From NCBI GenBank assembly GCA_035935655.1, contig DASYWW010000015.1:53015-117014 (forward strand): a DNA stretch of 64,000 nt, given 5' to 3'. The notes below the pieces were generated by a model. That model did not search any database. It saw only the letters and a list, made by a program, of their open reading frames with translations, and had not been told where the DNA came from. Positions 35,687 through 46,010 of this stretch are shown one piece after another. How positions within the stretch are numbered: position 1 is the stretch's first letter; every line of letters starts with the position of its first letter. Made by a program: the position numbers and the translations under genes. This stretch comes from Candidatus Bathyarchaeia archaeon. GTDB taxonomy: Archaea; Thermoproteota; Bathyarchaeia; 40CM-2-53-6.

Positions 35687-37897
35687 TTGTTCACTTTGAG
35701 CGAGAGCGTAATCGATCTCATGCTTAGAGTCACCGCGGGCCTCATCTTTGCCGGGGAATTTCTATTTTTAGGATACCCTTTGACGCGCAAATATCTCCGG
35801 AATGAGAGCTTCTTTCCTCAACTGTTCTATACGCACCTCCTTAGCGCAAGTATCATGATCGTGACCCTATGGGCTGCCTACACTACCTTCAGGAGTATTG
35901 TACCATTGGAAGCAACCTCGGTAGTCCTAGGCACGGTAGCGATCGTGGGAACAACTATTTTCATCTATGATTTTGCAAAGCGGAGAAGACCGTCCTCTCG
36001 CGAATGGTGGGGCCTTGCCTTCTTGTTTTTCTTCGTTGTTCTTCTAACAATTTCTTCGGCAATGACGCTGCCGTTCATTGCACAGGGAGATGCATATGGG
36101 TACTACGTGCCACTAGGCAGATTTTTGAACCAAAACCCGGGTGCCTATGTCAGCAGCGCTTATCGTTTCTCTATGTCCCGCAACTTCGCCTACTATGCGG
36201 TTTATGCTCATGCAGACATGCTGGGCGGCCTAATTCAAAGCTATCTAGTATTGCCGATACCTTTCATTGTGGGCACCCTCCTCGGAGTGGTAACACTGAC
36301 GAAAAGATTGACCCGTAGAGACGAAGCTCCGCTAGTGGCGGCCGCCCTCTACGTCTTTTCTGTTTACTTCGGGACGCTCTTGAAATATGACATGTTCTAT
36401 CTGGGAAATCTTTTCATGTCCACTGTTGCCCTGTACTACTGCTATTTTCTACTTACAGGTGCGAGGCGTCTTCTCGAAACGGCTGCACTTCCATTTTCCA
36501 CATTCGCCGTCCTCTTGCTATATGACTTCGCTCTCTTGCTGATTGTTCCACTCTCCCTTGGATACTTAGCGCTACGAAAACCAAGAATTACAATCTACGT
36601 TGTCGCTGGCCTAGCGCTCCCTCTGGCTCTTGCTCTTTCCCTTCAAGACATTTCCCTCGGACTTGTGCAAGTCCAAAGATTCGACTCCGCGTCCTCTCTC
36701 GCATTCTTAGGGCTGATCATCATTGTTTTAGCCGGGATCGGAAGGGGAGTCTCAGGATCAGGCAATGCCTCGCCCCGCGCCTATCAAACGTCGCTAGCAT
36801 GTCTTGCTGCGGGTGCCTCTGTGATGTTGCAGAGAATCGTGGACTTTTGGATGTATGGTTTCCAGTCCCTCGATAACATCCATCTAAGCAGCCCGGTTGT
36901 TGCCTACATGCAGCGAAACTACTGGTTCTATTCAACTCCGCCAAACATTCCGCAAACACTAATGTCAATTTTTTTTTCCGACATGTTCTTCGGCTGGGGG
37001 CTACTCTTCACCGCCTACGGCCTGTTCTTGAGCCGAGATAAGCCAGTAACCACGTTCTTTCTCACGACTTTGCCGTTAATGGTGTTAGTGGAAACTATAA
37101 ACAAAGACTACTCCAGATTTGGACTCTTCATTGCGCCTCTAATCGTGGTATTTCTCGCAACCGGACTACCCGCCTTAACGCGTCGGAACGCGCTTCTAAT
37201 CGGCGCTTCCCTTTCTCTTGCAATACTAATTGGAAAAGCAGTCACCGTCTTTCCAAACCTTGACTATGAGCACAGAGCGCTAGCTGACCCAGTCAGCATA
37301 AGTCTGTTCATCGCGACCTCTCTCCTAGCAACAGCGTTCTTGATCGGACGAAGGCAACCATTTCGTCAGTTTATCCTGCCAAGGGTGGGCGCAAGATTTC
37401 GATCCTCGACCTCGAAGGCAGGAATTCGCAAGTTCTTACGTGTCCGTCGAATCGCAGCCATCCTTCTCATTGCCCTTTGCATACCAGTCTTAACATACAA
37501 CGTCCTGTCTCCGAAATACACGTCTCAGATATACGATAGCGACGTTACTCTTCTGCAGCAGCAGGTTCTTCCCCTCGTCCAAGAGAAATCAATTGTACTG
37601 ACCGTGGAACTCGTGCACCCCAACTTCGAATTCTACAGAGACGCAACAGTCATACAAATGGCGCAACCTTGGATTCTGGAGAGCTTTCTGAACCTGCATC
37701 TCGCCAATGTTACTGCCTTGGTAAACTGGCTTGGCACTAGCGGCGTCCGCTACGTATTCCTGGACAGAGGATTAACGTCTGAGAACACTGACGTGTTCTT
37801 GCTTTTCGATCAGCTTTCAGTTTCGTGTCAACAGTATGGCCAGTGTAGGGTTCAGTTTGACAATGGACGGTTCGCGCTGTTCGAAATCAGATTCTAG
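35687..37897 (+). CDS. Large multi-pass membrane protein, GT-C glycosyltransferase-like
   Basis: 736 residues from a TTG. About 13 TM helices are interspersed with short loops. The first long extracytoplasmic loop carries QGDAYGYYVPLGRFL, where the Asp is placed like the catalytic Asp of GT-C enzymes. A 150-residue extracytoplasmic C-terminus holds YVFLDRGL. It is likely a polyprenyl-phosphate-sugar-dependent transferase or a related glycan-assembly protein. Confidence 0.55.
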   Translation: MFTLSESVIDLMLRVTAGLIFAGEFLFLGYPLTRKYLRNESFFPQLFYTHLLSASIMIVTLWAAYTTFRSIVPLEATSVVLGTVAIVGTTIFIYDFAKRRRPSSREWWGLAFLFFFVVLLTISSAMTLPFIAQGDAYGYYVPLGRFLNQNPGAYVSSAYRFSMSRNFAYYAVYAHADMLGGLIQSYLVLPIPFIVGTLLGVVTLTKRLTRRDEAPLVAAALYVFSVYFGTLLKYDMFYLGNLFMSTVALYYCYFLLTGARRLLETAALPFSTFAVLLLYDFALLLIVPLSLGYLALRKPRITIYVVAGLALPLALALSLQDISLGLVQVQRFDSASSLAFLGLIIIVLAGIGRGVSGSGNASPRAYQTSLACLAAGASVMLQRIVDFWMYGFQSLDNIHLSSPVVAYMQRNYWFYSTPPNIPQTLMSIFFSDMFFGWGLLFTAYGLFLSRDKPVTTFFLTTLPLMVLVETINKDYSRFGLFIAPLIVVFLATGLPALTRRNALLIGASLSLAILIGKAVTVFPNLDYEHRALADPVSISLFIATSLLATAFLIGRRQPFRQFILPRVGARFRSSTSKAGIRKFLRVRRIAAILLIALCIPVLTYNVLSPKYTSQIYDSDVTLLQQQVLPLVQEKSIVLTVELVHPNFEFYRDATVIQMAQPWILESFLNLHLANVTALVNWLGTSGVRYVFLDRGLTSENTDVFLLFDQLSVSCQQYGQCRVQFDNGRFALFEIRF

Positions 37898-38017
37898 AAA
37901 CTGTCTAACGACCTACGTTAACCGATAGATTCGATAAACTCAACAACCTCCTGTTCAGGCCCACCAATGGTTAGCTTGAATTAGCCATGCGGTTTTACCA
38001 ACAATGAGGCTGACGTC

Positions 38018-38821
38018 ATGCATAACCAACAGAAGCACTTCCTGCCTTCCTGGAAATACGCCCGTCCGACATCCGCCAATACGTCATCAGCATCGCTCGG
38101 GCGAAGAGATTATCTGTCGAATTTGATTTGGCTCTTCATTGCCTCTGGAACACTTGTGCATGAGGTCGAGAATTGGCCAACGGTGATACGCTACTACCTA
38201 TCTCCTAGCAACAGCCAATTCGTTGCAATTCGATTTCGAAATCGTGATGTTTTGCTAGCCCCGAGGGGCTACATATTCGAAGCTATAGCCGGGACACTCT
38301 TATCGAATACCTACCGCTTCGGCGGCGCTCCTTCCGTTGTTGTTGACGTTGGAGCCAGTATTGGCGACTTCTCACTTTTGGCTTCCCGAAAAAAGGAAAC
38401 CCGTGTCTACTCCTACGAGAAAGATTCCGGATACTGCGATTATTTGCGGAAAAACATGGAGCTGAACATGCGACACTCTGTTCGCATCTTTCAGGAGATG
38501 GCCGATCGATACACTCTCCGATCGATCATTGAACATGGTGAGGAGACGATAGACTTCCTAAAAATGGATTGCGAGGGCTGCGAGTACGACATGTTGTTAC
38601 ATTGTGCGCCTACAGTCTTGGCTAGAGTTAGAACAATCGCGCTGGAAATTCACGAACGACCGCCGTACACGAAGGCCGGCCTCATCGATCACCTGAAGCG
38701 TTGTGGCTTCCAGGTTTCCGAGAGCGAAACATTCTGGCGGGGTCATTACGTCTACGCGTCTCATGAAACCACTAGCTCTGATGTGCACACTCTTGTCGAG
38801 GGAGACCAAAAGCCTCGATAG
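38018..38821 (+). CDS. FkbM-family SAM-dependent methyltransferase
   Basis: 267 residues. The SAM-binding motif VVVDVGASIGDFSLLA is at about 108. Acidic YEKD ends strand 2 near 139. LKMDCEGCEYDMLL near 185 is the FkbM hallmark, followed by ALEIHERP. FkbM enzymes O-methylate sugars or polyketides. It is convergent with a second FkbM gene, 64 bp apart, suggesting methylated sugars in the local glycan. Confidence 0.83.
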   Translation: MHNQQKHFLPSWKYARPTSANTSSASLGRRDYLSNLIWLFIASGTLVHEVENWPTVIRYYLSPSNSQFVAIRFRNRDVLLAPRGYIFEAIAGTLLSNTYRFGGAPSVVVDVGASIGDFSLLASRKKETRVYSYEKDSGYCDYLRKNMELNMRHSVRIFQEMADRYTLRSIIEHGEETIDFLKMDCEGCEYDMLLHCAPTVLARVRTIALEIHERPPYTKAGLIDHLKRCGFQVSESETFWRGHYVYASHETTSSDVHTLVEGDQKPR

Positions 38822-38885
38822 ATGATGAAAATAGAGGTCCGGCTCGGGAAAGGCGAAACAGTCCGCCTTGAACGCTCACTGGGAA

Positions 38886-39824
38886 TCAGGCACGGAGCTG
38901 AATTGGAATGTCTTTAAGCTCTAAATTCAAGGAGGTTTTCACCGCGATGACTCTATGGGACTCGGACAGAATCCCCCACCGTCTAACTTGTACAGCAAAC
39001 CCGCTCGCTACTAGAAGGTCTCGTATGGGCGCAACTTCAGCGACATGATGCACTTCGATGTCCAACTTTCCAATCCTTCCTGTAAGAGCGGGAAAACAGG
39101 ACTGCAATACCTCAAGCTCCAGACCTTCAATATCGAGCTTGACCAAGTCTACATGACTTAATTCGAGTTTCTCGAGAACATCTGGTAGCGTGTAGCACCG
39201 TACGTCTGGGGATGAATTGGCACTTAGATCATTATTCGTCAGCTTGTAGTGTGTCGATATCCCATCGTGAGCCTGCATATGAGTTGTCCCCGTAGAGTTT
39301 GCTATCGCGAAATTATGTGCCTCGGCATTCGTAAGTCGGTTGAGTTCGATGTTGTTCTTTAGCGCGCCGTAATTTGCCGGATGTGCCTCAATGGCAATTA
39401 CTCGCAACGAGCGTGGAAGCATGGAAGCGATTCGTGCAGACACCAGCCCGTAGTGAGCACCGACATCCAAGAAGACTTTGTCTTGAGGCGATACAAGACC
39501 CAAGCTTTCGCCTCGAAGGAACTCAGTAGCAATATGATAGACGCTGTCTAGGTCGCAATAGAACCGAAGGTTCCCAAAAGGCTGGGTAGCAATGATTCTC
39601 AACCCAAAAGACCCGTAAATCGCACGCCGTATCCGGAGTACGACATCACCTACGGAGCGAAATGGTGAGAAATGACTGTCGACGATATAAGACATGAGAT
39701 AGACCGGTAACACGGGTGCCCAGCGCGGGAAATTTACCAGAAGCAGCGACTCGCACGTAACAAGCTCCCTAAGTCGTCTGCCCAAAAGCGAGAACGTTTC
39801 TGGAATCGAAAAACGCGGCGACAT
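38886..39824 (-). CDS. FkbM-family SAM-dependent methyltransferase
   Basis: 312 residues. VFLDVGAHYGLVSARIA, VIAIEAHPANYGALKNNIELN and LVKLDIEGLELEVLQSCFPAL are all present in order. The N-terminal 100 residues are hydrophobic in places and may attach to the membrane. It ends the minus-strand glycosyltransferase run, 135 bp after the previous gene. Confidence 0.84.
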   Translation of the reverse strand: MSPRFSIPETFSLLGRRLRELVTCESLLLVNFPRWAPVLPVYLMSYIVDSHFSPFRSVGDVVLRIRRAIYGSFGLRIIATQPFGNLRFYCDLDSVYHIATEFLRGESLGLVSPQDKVFLDVGAHYGLVSARIASMLPRSLRVIAIEAHPANYGALKNNIELNRLTNAEAHNFAIANSTGTTHMQAHDGISTHYKLTNNDLSANSSPDVRCYTLPDVLEKLELSHVDLVKLDIEGLELEVLQSCFPALTGRIGKLDIEVHHVAEVAPIRDLLVASGFAVQVRRWGILSESHRVIAVKTSLNLELKDIPIQLRA

Positions 39825-39959
39825 CTCCGCTTCAATCGACCACTCTGGGACTTAATTAAGAACAGGGCCATGTCATCGAGGCAATAGGTCCTGCAACTGC
39901 GCATATCTCTCGCAATTTCGCGTTCTGGCTGGAGGCCTTCGAAGTGATTACTCAGTAGG

Positions 39960-41189
39960 CTAACTTAGAGCCCTGTTAAGCAAGTGGCCTAGTTCCTTAT
40001 TTCGCCTGCTTATGTCGAACGGACTATTCACAAAGGAGTTACCGGTCTTTGTTCGTAGAGAGCGAAGGAGGTTCTCGTCCTCAAGCATGTATGACAAGGC
40101 ATTGAGATGCCTTACTAAATACTCAGTATCTAGTGACGTTTTCAGAGATTGGGTAAAACCGGGCCTGTACCATAGTGGGGTCAAACAACGATTAGAATAC
40201 CGAACATCCTTCGGTGGCTCGACCAAGAAACCCGTCTTCCCATCGAACAAGTATTCGGAATTAGCCCATACGTCGTTTGCAATAACGGGGAGACTCTTGG
40301 ACATCGCTTCGATGAAAGCCATAGTCGGGGTTGAGTGGCAAGGTAGAAGCGCCAGATCTGAGCTAGCCAAGTGGGCAAGTGCGTCGGCCCGGGTGAGTGG
40401 GTGTTCAATCATTTCGATCTTAATCCCAAGCGCTCTAAGTTTGGCTACATAAGCCGGGGGACACCATGCCCTAATGACGACAATTATCTTTCTTGCCAAC
40501 CTAGGTGAGTCTCGCGATAGGCGTTTCAGAATCAGCAAGACGTCTCGCGTACCCTTTACGTAGAAGTTGGACAAATTTTCGAGATGGGAACTTCTATGGG
40601 TAGTCATATGGAGGATCCTAACAAAGCCATCAGAGTTGGGTCGCTCTCGTGAATTTCCGGCCCAGATGGTCGCTGGGTAAACGACATGAGACTTATCAGC
40701 GGGGAAGAGTTTGCCAAGAACTTTTTTGGAGTTCTCCCTAGCTTTGTTGGACCAACAAAATAGTCCCATACACGAACGGACTTGAAGTCGATTCCCAAGC
40801 CATGTCGCCATCGAGCCCGGATCATAGTATCCAGTCAGCGCTGCGACATGTTCGCAGTCTGCTATCCATTTCTTCGATCTCGTTTGAACATGGTTCGCGC
40901 AATAAACGATGTCGGCGTATCGCTCAAGCTGGTCCGGACGACTAGTATAGCGGAATGCAAGCTTTTCGATTACAGGTGCAAACGAGTTTGATAGATTCCA
41001 GAAAGTCGAGGATGTCTGAATTGCCACATGAAATTGTCTCAGGATGCCCGGTCCTCGGCGGTTGCTGCTCCGTGGAGTAAGTATTCGCCATCCGAGAGGG
41101 GGATACGACCCGAAATCCGTATAGTATGAGTGAAGGTTAAACCCTGGTTGTCGAGCCTTAAGATAGAGTAGACTATCGGGGAGCGACAA
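39960..41189 (-). CDS. Glycosyltransferase, GT4-like
   Basis: 409 residues. The donor-binding domain is recognisable: RILHMTTHRS near 190, VKGTRDVLLILKRL near 210, IKIEMIEHPLTRADALAHLASSDLALLPCHSTPTMAFIEAMSKSLPVIANDVWANSEYLFDGKTGFLV at 258-325, including the E of the E-x7-E region. It lies 28 bp downstream of the next GT4 gene, probably the same operon. Confidence 0.78.
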   Translation of the reverse strand: MSLPDSLLYLKARQPGFNLHSYYTDFGSYPPLGWRILTPRSSNRRGPGILRQFHVAIQTSSTFWNLSNSFAPVIEKLAFRYTSRPDQLERYADIVYCANHVQTRSKKWIADCEHVAALTGYYDPGSMATWLGNRLQVRSCMGLFCWSNKARENSKKVLGKLFPADKSHVVYPATIWAGNSRERPNSDGFVRILHMTTHRSSHLENLSNFYVKGTRDVLLILKRLSRDSPRLARKIIVVIRAWCPPAYVAKLRALGIKIEMIEHPLTRADALAHLASSDLALLPCHSTPTMAFIEAMSKSLPVIANDVWANSEYLFDGKTGFLVEPPKDVRYSNRCLTPLWYRPGFTQSLKTSLDTEYLVRHLNALSYMLEDENLLRSLRTKTGNSFVNSPFDISRRNKELGHLLNRALS

Positions 41190-41217
41190 ACACTCACTCT
41201 CTAGGTGTCAGCGTCTC

Positions 41218-42306
41218 TTAAGCGCGTCCTCCGCGAGAAGACAAGGTTTCCTCATAAATTTGAACGTAGGATTTTACCATCGAGTCGAGCCTGAAGTAGT
41301 CGTCAATTCTTCTTCGGCCCTCCCGACCAAGTTTCTCCCTCAGTTTCGGATCATCGATAAGTAGAGTCAATTTGTTAGCCAGATCTACTTCGTCTCCGGT
41401 CCGGAATGAGACCCCAGCGGAGCCTGCAACTTCGTGGGTTGCGCCAGAGTCCGAAAAAATGAGAGGTAGGGAGTGATCCATAGCCTCGAGTAGAACTATC
41501 CCAAAGGCTTCGTTCACAGACGGGAAGCAGAATACGTCAGCTGCAGCATATACAGGGTGCAGGGAGGGCAGATATTTCCAACTGTACACTTGTCGTTCTA
41601 GGCAGAGGCTGCGGACGTCTCTATGAAACGACTGGGCAAGAGGCCCACCGCCAACGACAAGAAGCTTTACCTTCCTGCCACGTCTGGCCAATATTTCCAA
41701 CGCCCTCAATAGGGTCATCGGATCCTTTGCAGGATGGAGACGGCCAACAAAAAGCAAGACAATCGTGTCTTCGTCGATGTTAAGCAGATTCCTCGATTCT
41801 TCTCGGGTAAGATCCGAATCTGGACAATGAGCAATCCCATTGTATACGACCGTAGACTCTATTCCGAGGACCTGCTGAAGTGTGGAGCGAACGAAATTCG
41901 ACACCGAAGCTCTCGAAGACGAGAGTTTGGCCATGATTCGAACCGCTCCAAATTCTGTCGTATAGGCGACCTTGTCCATTATCCTTGGCTCAAGCCACCA
42001 TTGAGGAAATCCGTGGAAAGTCTCGACGATTGGGATTCGACTCATCTCTCGTCTAACAACGGGTATTATCCCAAGGCTTGCGATATTACAATGAATCAAA
42101 TCGTATCGTGCAGTTAACAATCGAGCTAGAGCTGAGACACCCCGGTAGACAGCGGGGCCAGTAACCACCTGGCGAGAACCTGCTATCTCGAGACTTGCCG
42201 GACAGAGAACATCCACCTCGAAGCCATTCTTCTGCAATCCTTCACAAAGCGTTGTGGCAAACTGCCTCAAGCCTCCTCGAAAGTTCGAAACCAATCCGAT
42301 TCGCAT
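41218..42306 (-). CDS. Glycosyltransferase, GT4 family
   Basis: 362 residues, typical length. N-terminal LVSNFRGGLRQFATTLCEGLQKNGFEV. C-terminal LLFVGRLHPAKDPMTLLRAL near 185, LLVVGGGPL near 218, YAAADVFCFPSVNEAFGIVLLEAMDHSLPLI near 253-283 with the E-x7-E pair. Retaining transfer from a nucleotide sugar is expected. It is in the minus-strand glycan operon. Confidence 0.88.
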   Translation of the reverse strand: MRIGLVSNFRGGLRQFATTLCEGLQKNGFEVDVLCPASLEIAGSRQVVTGPAVYRGVSALARLLTARYDLIHCNIASLGIIPVVRREMSRIPIVETFHGFPQWWLEPRIMDKVAYTTEFGAVRIMAKLSSSRASVSNFVRSTLQQVLGIESTVVYNGIAHCPDSDLTREESRNLLNIDEDTIVLLFVGRLHPAKDPMTLLRALEILARRGRKVKLLVVGGGPLAQSFHRDVRSLCLERQVYSWKYLPSLHPVYAAADVFCFPSVNEAFGIVLLEAMDHSLPLIFSDSGATHEVAGSAGVSFRTGDEVDLANKLTLLIDDPKLREKLGREGRRRIDDYFRLDSMVKSYVQIYEETLSSRGGRA

Positions 42307-42351
42307 TATTCTCTCCAGGCGAATTTGACAAAAACTACCGTGATTGGCTAG

Positions 42352-44271
42352 TCACCGTTCGATCGAGACGTAGTCTAGACTAACGTACTGGGGGAGTGAC
42401 GGTCGATTATCAATAGAGAGAGTGAGGGTATGGACACCCCTAGCTAAGGCGCCTGTGAAGACTGTCGCATTCACCGCTGTGTAAGTGCCTTGGTACGATA
42501 GTTGGGTGGAATTTTTTCCGTCCAGCAATATCGATATTGAATTGGATGGAGCTCCATCCCATAGTCGAAGCACAACTTTGTAAGTTGCATTTTGAGGAGC
42601 TGCAAAAGCCACCGATGCGGTGGCCATTTGACCTGGACGAGTCGAGTTCAACTCAAGACTGCTCCCGGAGCGGGTCCAATTATGAGCAGTCCAATACCAG
42701 CCTCCGCTCGATGAAAAGACGCTAGAGTAGGCAGGGATTATTGTCAGATTGGAATTCCAGGCCGCCCGGTTAACCTCGTACACATTCTTGCCAAGAGGCT
42801 GCAGGAACGTCAGGAAGGCTTTGGGCAACGGAGCTGGAGAATTGAAATCCTCAACGTAAACGATTGTCATGTTGGGCACCTTGCTGGTTGGAAGGCCCTC
42901 AAAGAAAATCCGTGAAACCTGTGATGACTGGTCGTCAGCGAATGGAGTTTCAAATCCTGCCATCAGAAAGTCGAGTCTCCCGAGATACGTGTAATGGTCC
43001 CCAAGGTATGCGCCTACCCAGAAGCTATTGTGCTCACCAATCCCCGGTTGGCCAGGAGGGTCGCTGACGATGAAGATCGAATTCTTGACATCGATCGCCC
43101 CAGACGATAGAAGGTAGCGCAGTGAGGCAGAGGCAGATTCAGAAATGTAGCTGCTGTAGAATCCATGCCCGATATCAGCGTAGTAGACTGTGCTCCCTGA
43201 GATGATGATCAGCGATATCACAGCAATTCCTTTCAATTCGCCGGTCACCTTCCTAAGAGTTCCCAACCGAGGGATTGTTATTGCTGCGAGAAATGGTGTG
43301 GGCATGAGAATGATCGCCCGCTCAGAGAAGGGCGTGATCGCCGGATTTGCGTACTGAATTAAACCAATTGCAAGAGAGAGTACTAGCCACGAGACGATTA
43401 GCGCGATCATTGGAGATGAAATGCGCAAGGGCTTAAGGAAGAAAACCATCGAGACGGCGACAAGCGCAACGAGACCAACTGGCCCCAAATAGAGAAGCCA
43501 AGCGATCAAGGGCATTGTTGAGATAACGGGAAGCCTCCCCTGCAAAGGGCTTGCAATCCATTGTTGCTGAAGCGAAAAGATGATCACCCCCGGCATAACG
43601 CTGAGGGAGATTGTAACTAGAATCGCTGCGAACTTCCGAATACTGACTAGCCTTCTCCAAGAGCTTAGGATAAGCGCCAGAACCAGTGTAACCGAGAGGA
43701 AGATGGCCGTTTCGACGTGCGCAAGAGTCGAGAGAATCGTGAACCCTGCGAGTCCCAATATCTTTAGGGCGAATAGTCGTGGCCTCGCCTCTATTTGTGC
43801 CTGTAGGAACAACCACGTACCGCACAGCATTAGGACCAGGCCCAAAAGGTTCGCGTGGAGGTCTGAACTAAGCCGGAAGAATCCGAACCATGTAGAACCT
43901 GCCGCCAATGCAATCAAAGAGGTCCTGGTGTCATTCATCTCTCTTCTGACTATGGCCACAATCAATACGGTCCCCACTATCCATAGCAAAAGAGGGACGA
44001 TGGTTTCAACCCAAAACGCATCGATTCCGGCGGTTGTAATCCAGCCGCCAATAGTCGGATAGAGAAAATTGTAGTAGCGCAGGCCAAACACCAACGACTC
44101 TGTCCCGGAAGTAGCCGCGGCGTGGATTCTCCAGATGTAGTATGGGGTATCCCAACCGAGTGGTAAGCCGTCAGTCGAGTATCTGACGTAGAATAGGATC
44201 CAAAGTCCAATTATTGCGGCAAACGAGATAAAAGCCCAAATGAGGAGATATCGTCTCAAAACTTCCGTCAA
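42352..44271 (-). CDS. Multi-pass GT-C-type membrane protein with C-terminal carbohydrate-binding-like domain
   Basis: 639 residues. About 11 TM helices are present. The first external loop has GWDTPYYIWRI with the acidic residue expected of GT-C enzymes. After the last helix (about 370), a soluble region ends in a galactose-binding-like beta-sandwich (ATYKVVLRLWDGAPSNSISILLDGKNSTQ). It may be an oligosaccharide- or sugar-transferring enzyme acting on the outer face. It lies 12 bp after the GT2 gene upstream. Confidence 0.6.
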   Translation of the reverse strand: MTEVLRRYLLIWAFISFAAIIGLWILFYVRYSTDGLPLGWDTPYYIWRIHAAATSGTESLVFGLRYYNFLYPTIGGWITTAGIDAFWVETIVPLLLWIVGTVLIVAIVRREMNDTRTSLIALAAGSTWFGFFRLSSDLHANLLGLVLMLCGTWLFLQAQIEARPRLFALKILGLAGFTILSTLAHVETAIFLSVTLVLALILSSWRRLVSIRKFAAILVTISLSVMPGVIIFSLQQQWIASPLQGRLPVISTMPLIAWLLYLGPVGLVALVAVSMVFFLKPLRISSPMIALIVSWLVLSLAIGLIQYANPAITPFSERAIILMPTPFLAAITIPRLGTLRKVTGELKGIAVISLIIISGSTVYYADIGHGFYSSYISESASASLRYLLSSGAIDVKNSIFIVSDPPGQPGIGEHNSFWVGAYLGDHYTYLGRLDFLMAGFETPFADDQSSQVSRIFFEGLPTSKVPNMTIVYVEDFNSPAPLPKAFLTFLQPLGKNVYEVNRAAWNSNLTIIPAYSSVFSSSGGWYWTAHNWTRSGSSLELNSTRPGQMATASVAFAAPQNATYKVVLRLWDGAPSNSISILLDGKNSTQLSYQGTYTAVNATVFTGALARGVHTLTLSIDNRPSLPQYVSLDYVSIER

Positions 44272-44283
44272 CCAAATTCTGTT

Positions 44284-45315
44284 TCAAATGTGGGGAACCG
44301 AGGACGGGTAGGTCAAATCCCCCCGTCTTCGCCGAACTAGTCCTCTGGTAAGCCCAGCAAGATACGAAAAATGGATCAAAGGGTAGGAAGCTGCATAGAA
44401 GAGCGTTTCTTCTTGCGGTTTCCTTGTCTTGGCAAGCGAGGCTGCAATGTCAATCGCTAAGTACAGTGCCAACATTGACATCAGTAGTACGTCGAGAGGA
44501 AGCACCCGCCAAATTGCTAGAGCAAGGATGGCCAGTGATACTGGTACGATCAAGAGGGTGGGAAAAGTGATCGCCCCACGATCTCTTTTCATGGCGACTC
44601 CTCTTCCCGTTCCATAGTCGAACATCCACCGCACGAATTGGCCGATTGAGTTTCGGTGCCTATGATGTACGACTGCTGTTGGAGTGTATGTGAGCCTCAA
44701 TCCCCCACGACGGATGCGCGCGTTGAGGCATGAATCTTCACAGTATCTTAGTGTTTCATCGAAACCGCCCGATTGTCTGAAAACCTTCGATGAGTACATG
44801 GCGTTGCAGGAGGGCAGGCTCTTAGCATTGACAGGCCGGTCGCCCTCGAAGAACTCGATCGATCCTGCACTCCCTAACCGAGTTCCAAGTGCGCCATGCA
44901 AGGCGCTTAGCATACCTCTCTCGTTGGGAATGTCGGTAAAGACTGTCTTTCCTCCTACTGCACCCACGTTTTCTTTCCAGTTCTCGGGATTGACAAGGGC
45001 GCTTATCCAGTTGGGTTCGGCGATACAATCAGAGTCTGTAAAAGCAAGAAAATCGCCGCGAGCAGCGTTCGCGCCGACGTTTCGGCCTCTGGCCGGTGTC
45101 GAGGCAGATTTGTCTACTATTAGTTTGAAATTGCCGCGGTTGCCTGAAGCCTTTAACGCTTGCGACGTGGTTCCGTCCGTTGATCCAGCATCAACGAGGA
45201 TCACTTCGATGTTGGGGTAGTTTTGTGAGGTTAGAGATCGAATGCATTCACCAATAGTCTCTGCTGCATTGAGACATGTTACTATGATTGATATCCGAAG
45301 ATTAGTTGACTCCAA
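44284..45315 (-). CDS. GT2 glycosyltransferase with C-terminal TM helices
   Basis: 343 residues. ISIIVTCLNAAETIGECIRSLTSQNYPNIEVILVDAGSTDGT at the start, FTDSDC (DxD) near 93, and CEDSCLNARIRRGG near 190. Two or three TM helices occur near 250-310. GT2 enzymes invert the anomeric bond when transferring from nucleotide sugars, often to a polyprenyl carrier. It starts 5 bp after the upstream GT2 gene, indicating one transcript. Confidence 0.87.
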   Translation of the reverse strand: MESTNLRISIIVTCLNAAETIGECIRSLTSQNYPNIEVILVDAGSTDGTTSQALKASGNRGNFKLIVDKSASTPARGRNVGANAARGDFLAFTDSDCIAEPNWISALVNPENWKENVGAVGGKTVFTDIPNERGMLSALHGALGTRLGSAGSIEFFEGDRPVNAKSLPSCNAMYSSKVFRQSGGFDETLRYCEDSCLNARIRRGGLRLTYTPTAVVHHRHRNSIGQFVRWMFDYGTGRGVAMKRDRGAITFPTLLIVPVSLAILALAIWRVLPLDVLLMSMLALYLAIDIAASLAKTRKPQEETLFYAASYPLIHFSYLAGLTRGLVRRRRGDLTYPSSVPHI

Positions 45316-45320
45316 CTTGG

Positions 45321-46010
45321 TTAGGGCGCTTCCAGGTTCCGGACTGATCGGACACCTGGGAAACGTCTGAGCATTAGAGTAACGTGCTTTGCGAAGTCTT
45401 GAACTTCCTTGAGATGGCTTCGTTTCGTCGCCATCTGTTCAACTTGAACGGGAAGGATCGAGATCCCCTTTTCCTTAAGCTCAATGAGCAGTTCTGTCGT
45501 GAACTGCATTCCATCCTCGGTCAACTTCAACATGGAAAGAGCGTTCCGATGGATTGCTCTGAATCCACATTGAACATCGCTTAGGCGTTCTTTGTAGAGG
45601 GTATTGAAGAATCTGGCTAGCAGTACGTTTCCTAGAAATCGCCTTATTCTCATCCCGTGAGGATAACTATGGATTCGAACTCCGAGAGCGGCCAAGTGAG
45701 ATCCAACGTCAACCGGTCGCACCATTTTGGGAAGATCTCCGGGCCAATGGCCACCGTCCGCATCCATTGTGACAACGATGTCTCCCTTCGCTTCCGAGAG
45801 GCCCTTTCGAGTGGCTACCCCGTATCCTTTGTGAGGCTCAAAGATTACTCGCGCGCCTTTGTTAACGGCTACCTTGGCTGTGCCATCGTGCGACCCATTA
45901 TCAACAACAATTACCTCGGTTTCTGGCAATCGATCAAAGGGAATCTGGTCCAATACTCTGCCAATGCTTTCCTCTTCATTAAGCGCCGGAATGACTATTG
46001 AGACCCTCAC
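45321..46010 (-). CDS. GT2 glycosyltransferase, polyprenyl-phosphate sugar synthase-like
   Basis: 229 residues from a GTG. VSIVIPALNEEESIGRVLDQIP, EVIVVDNGSHDGT, VVTMDADGGHWPGDLPKMV (DxD) and DVQCGFRAIHRNAL are present. The short form without TM helices resembles dolichyl-phosphate mannose/glucose synthases, which load the lipid donors used by GT-C enzymes such as those nearby. It is the first gene of the minus-strand operon; ATATATC about 70 bp upstream may be its promoter. Confidence 0.87.
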   Translation of the reverse strand: MRVSIVIPALNEEESIGRVLDQIPFDRLPETEVIVVDNGSHDGTAKVAVNKGARVIFEPHKGYGVATRKGLSEAKGDIVVTMDADGGHWPGDLPKMVRPVDVGSHLAALGVRIHSYPHGMRIRRFLGNVLLARFFNTLYKERLSDVQCGFRAIHRNALSMLKLTEDGMQFTTELLIELKEKGISILPVQVEQMATKRSHLKEVQDFAKHVTLMLRRFPGVRSVRNLEAP

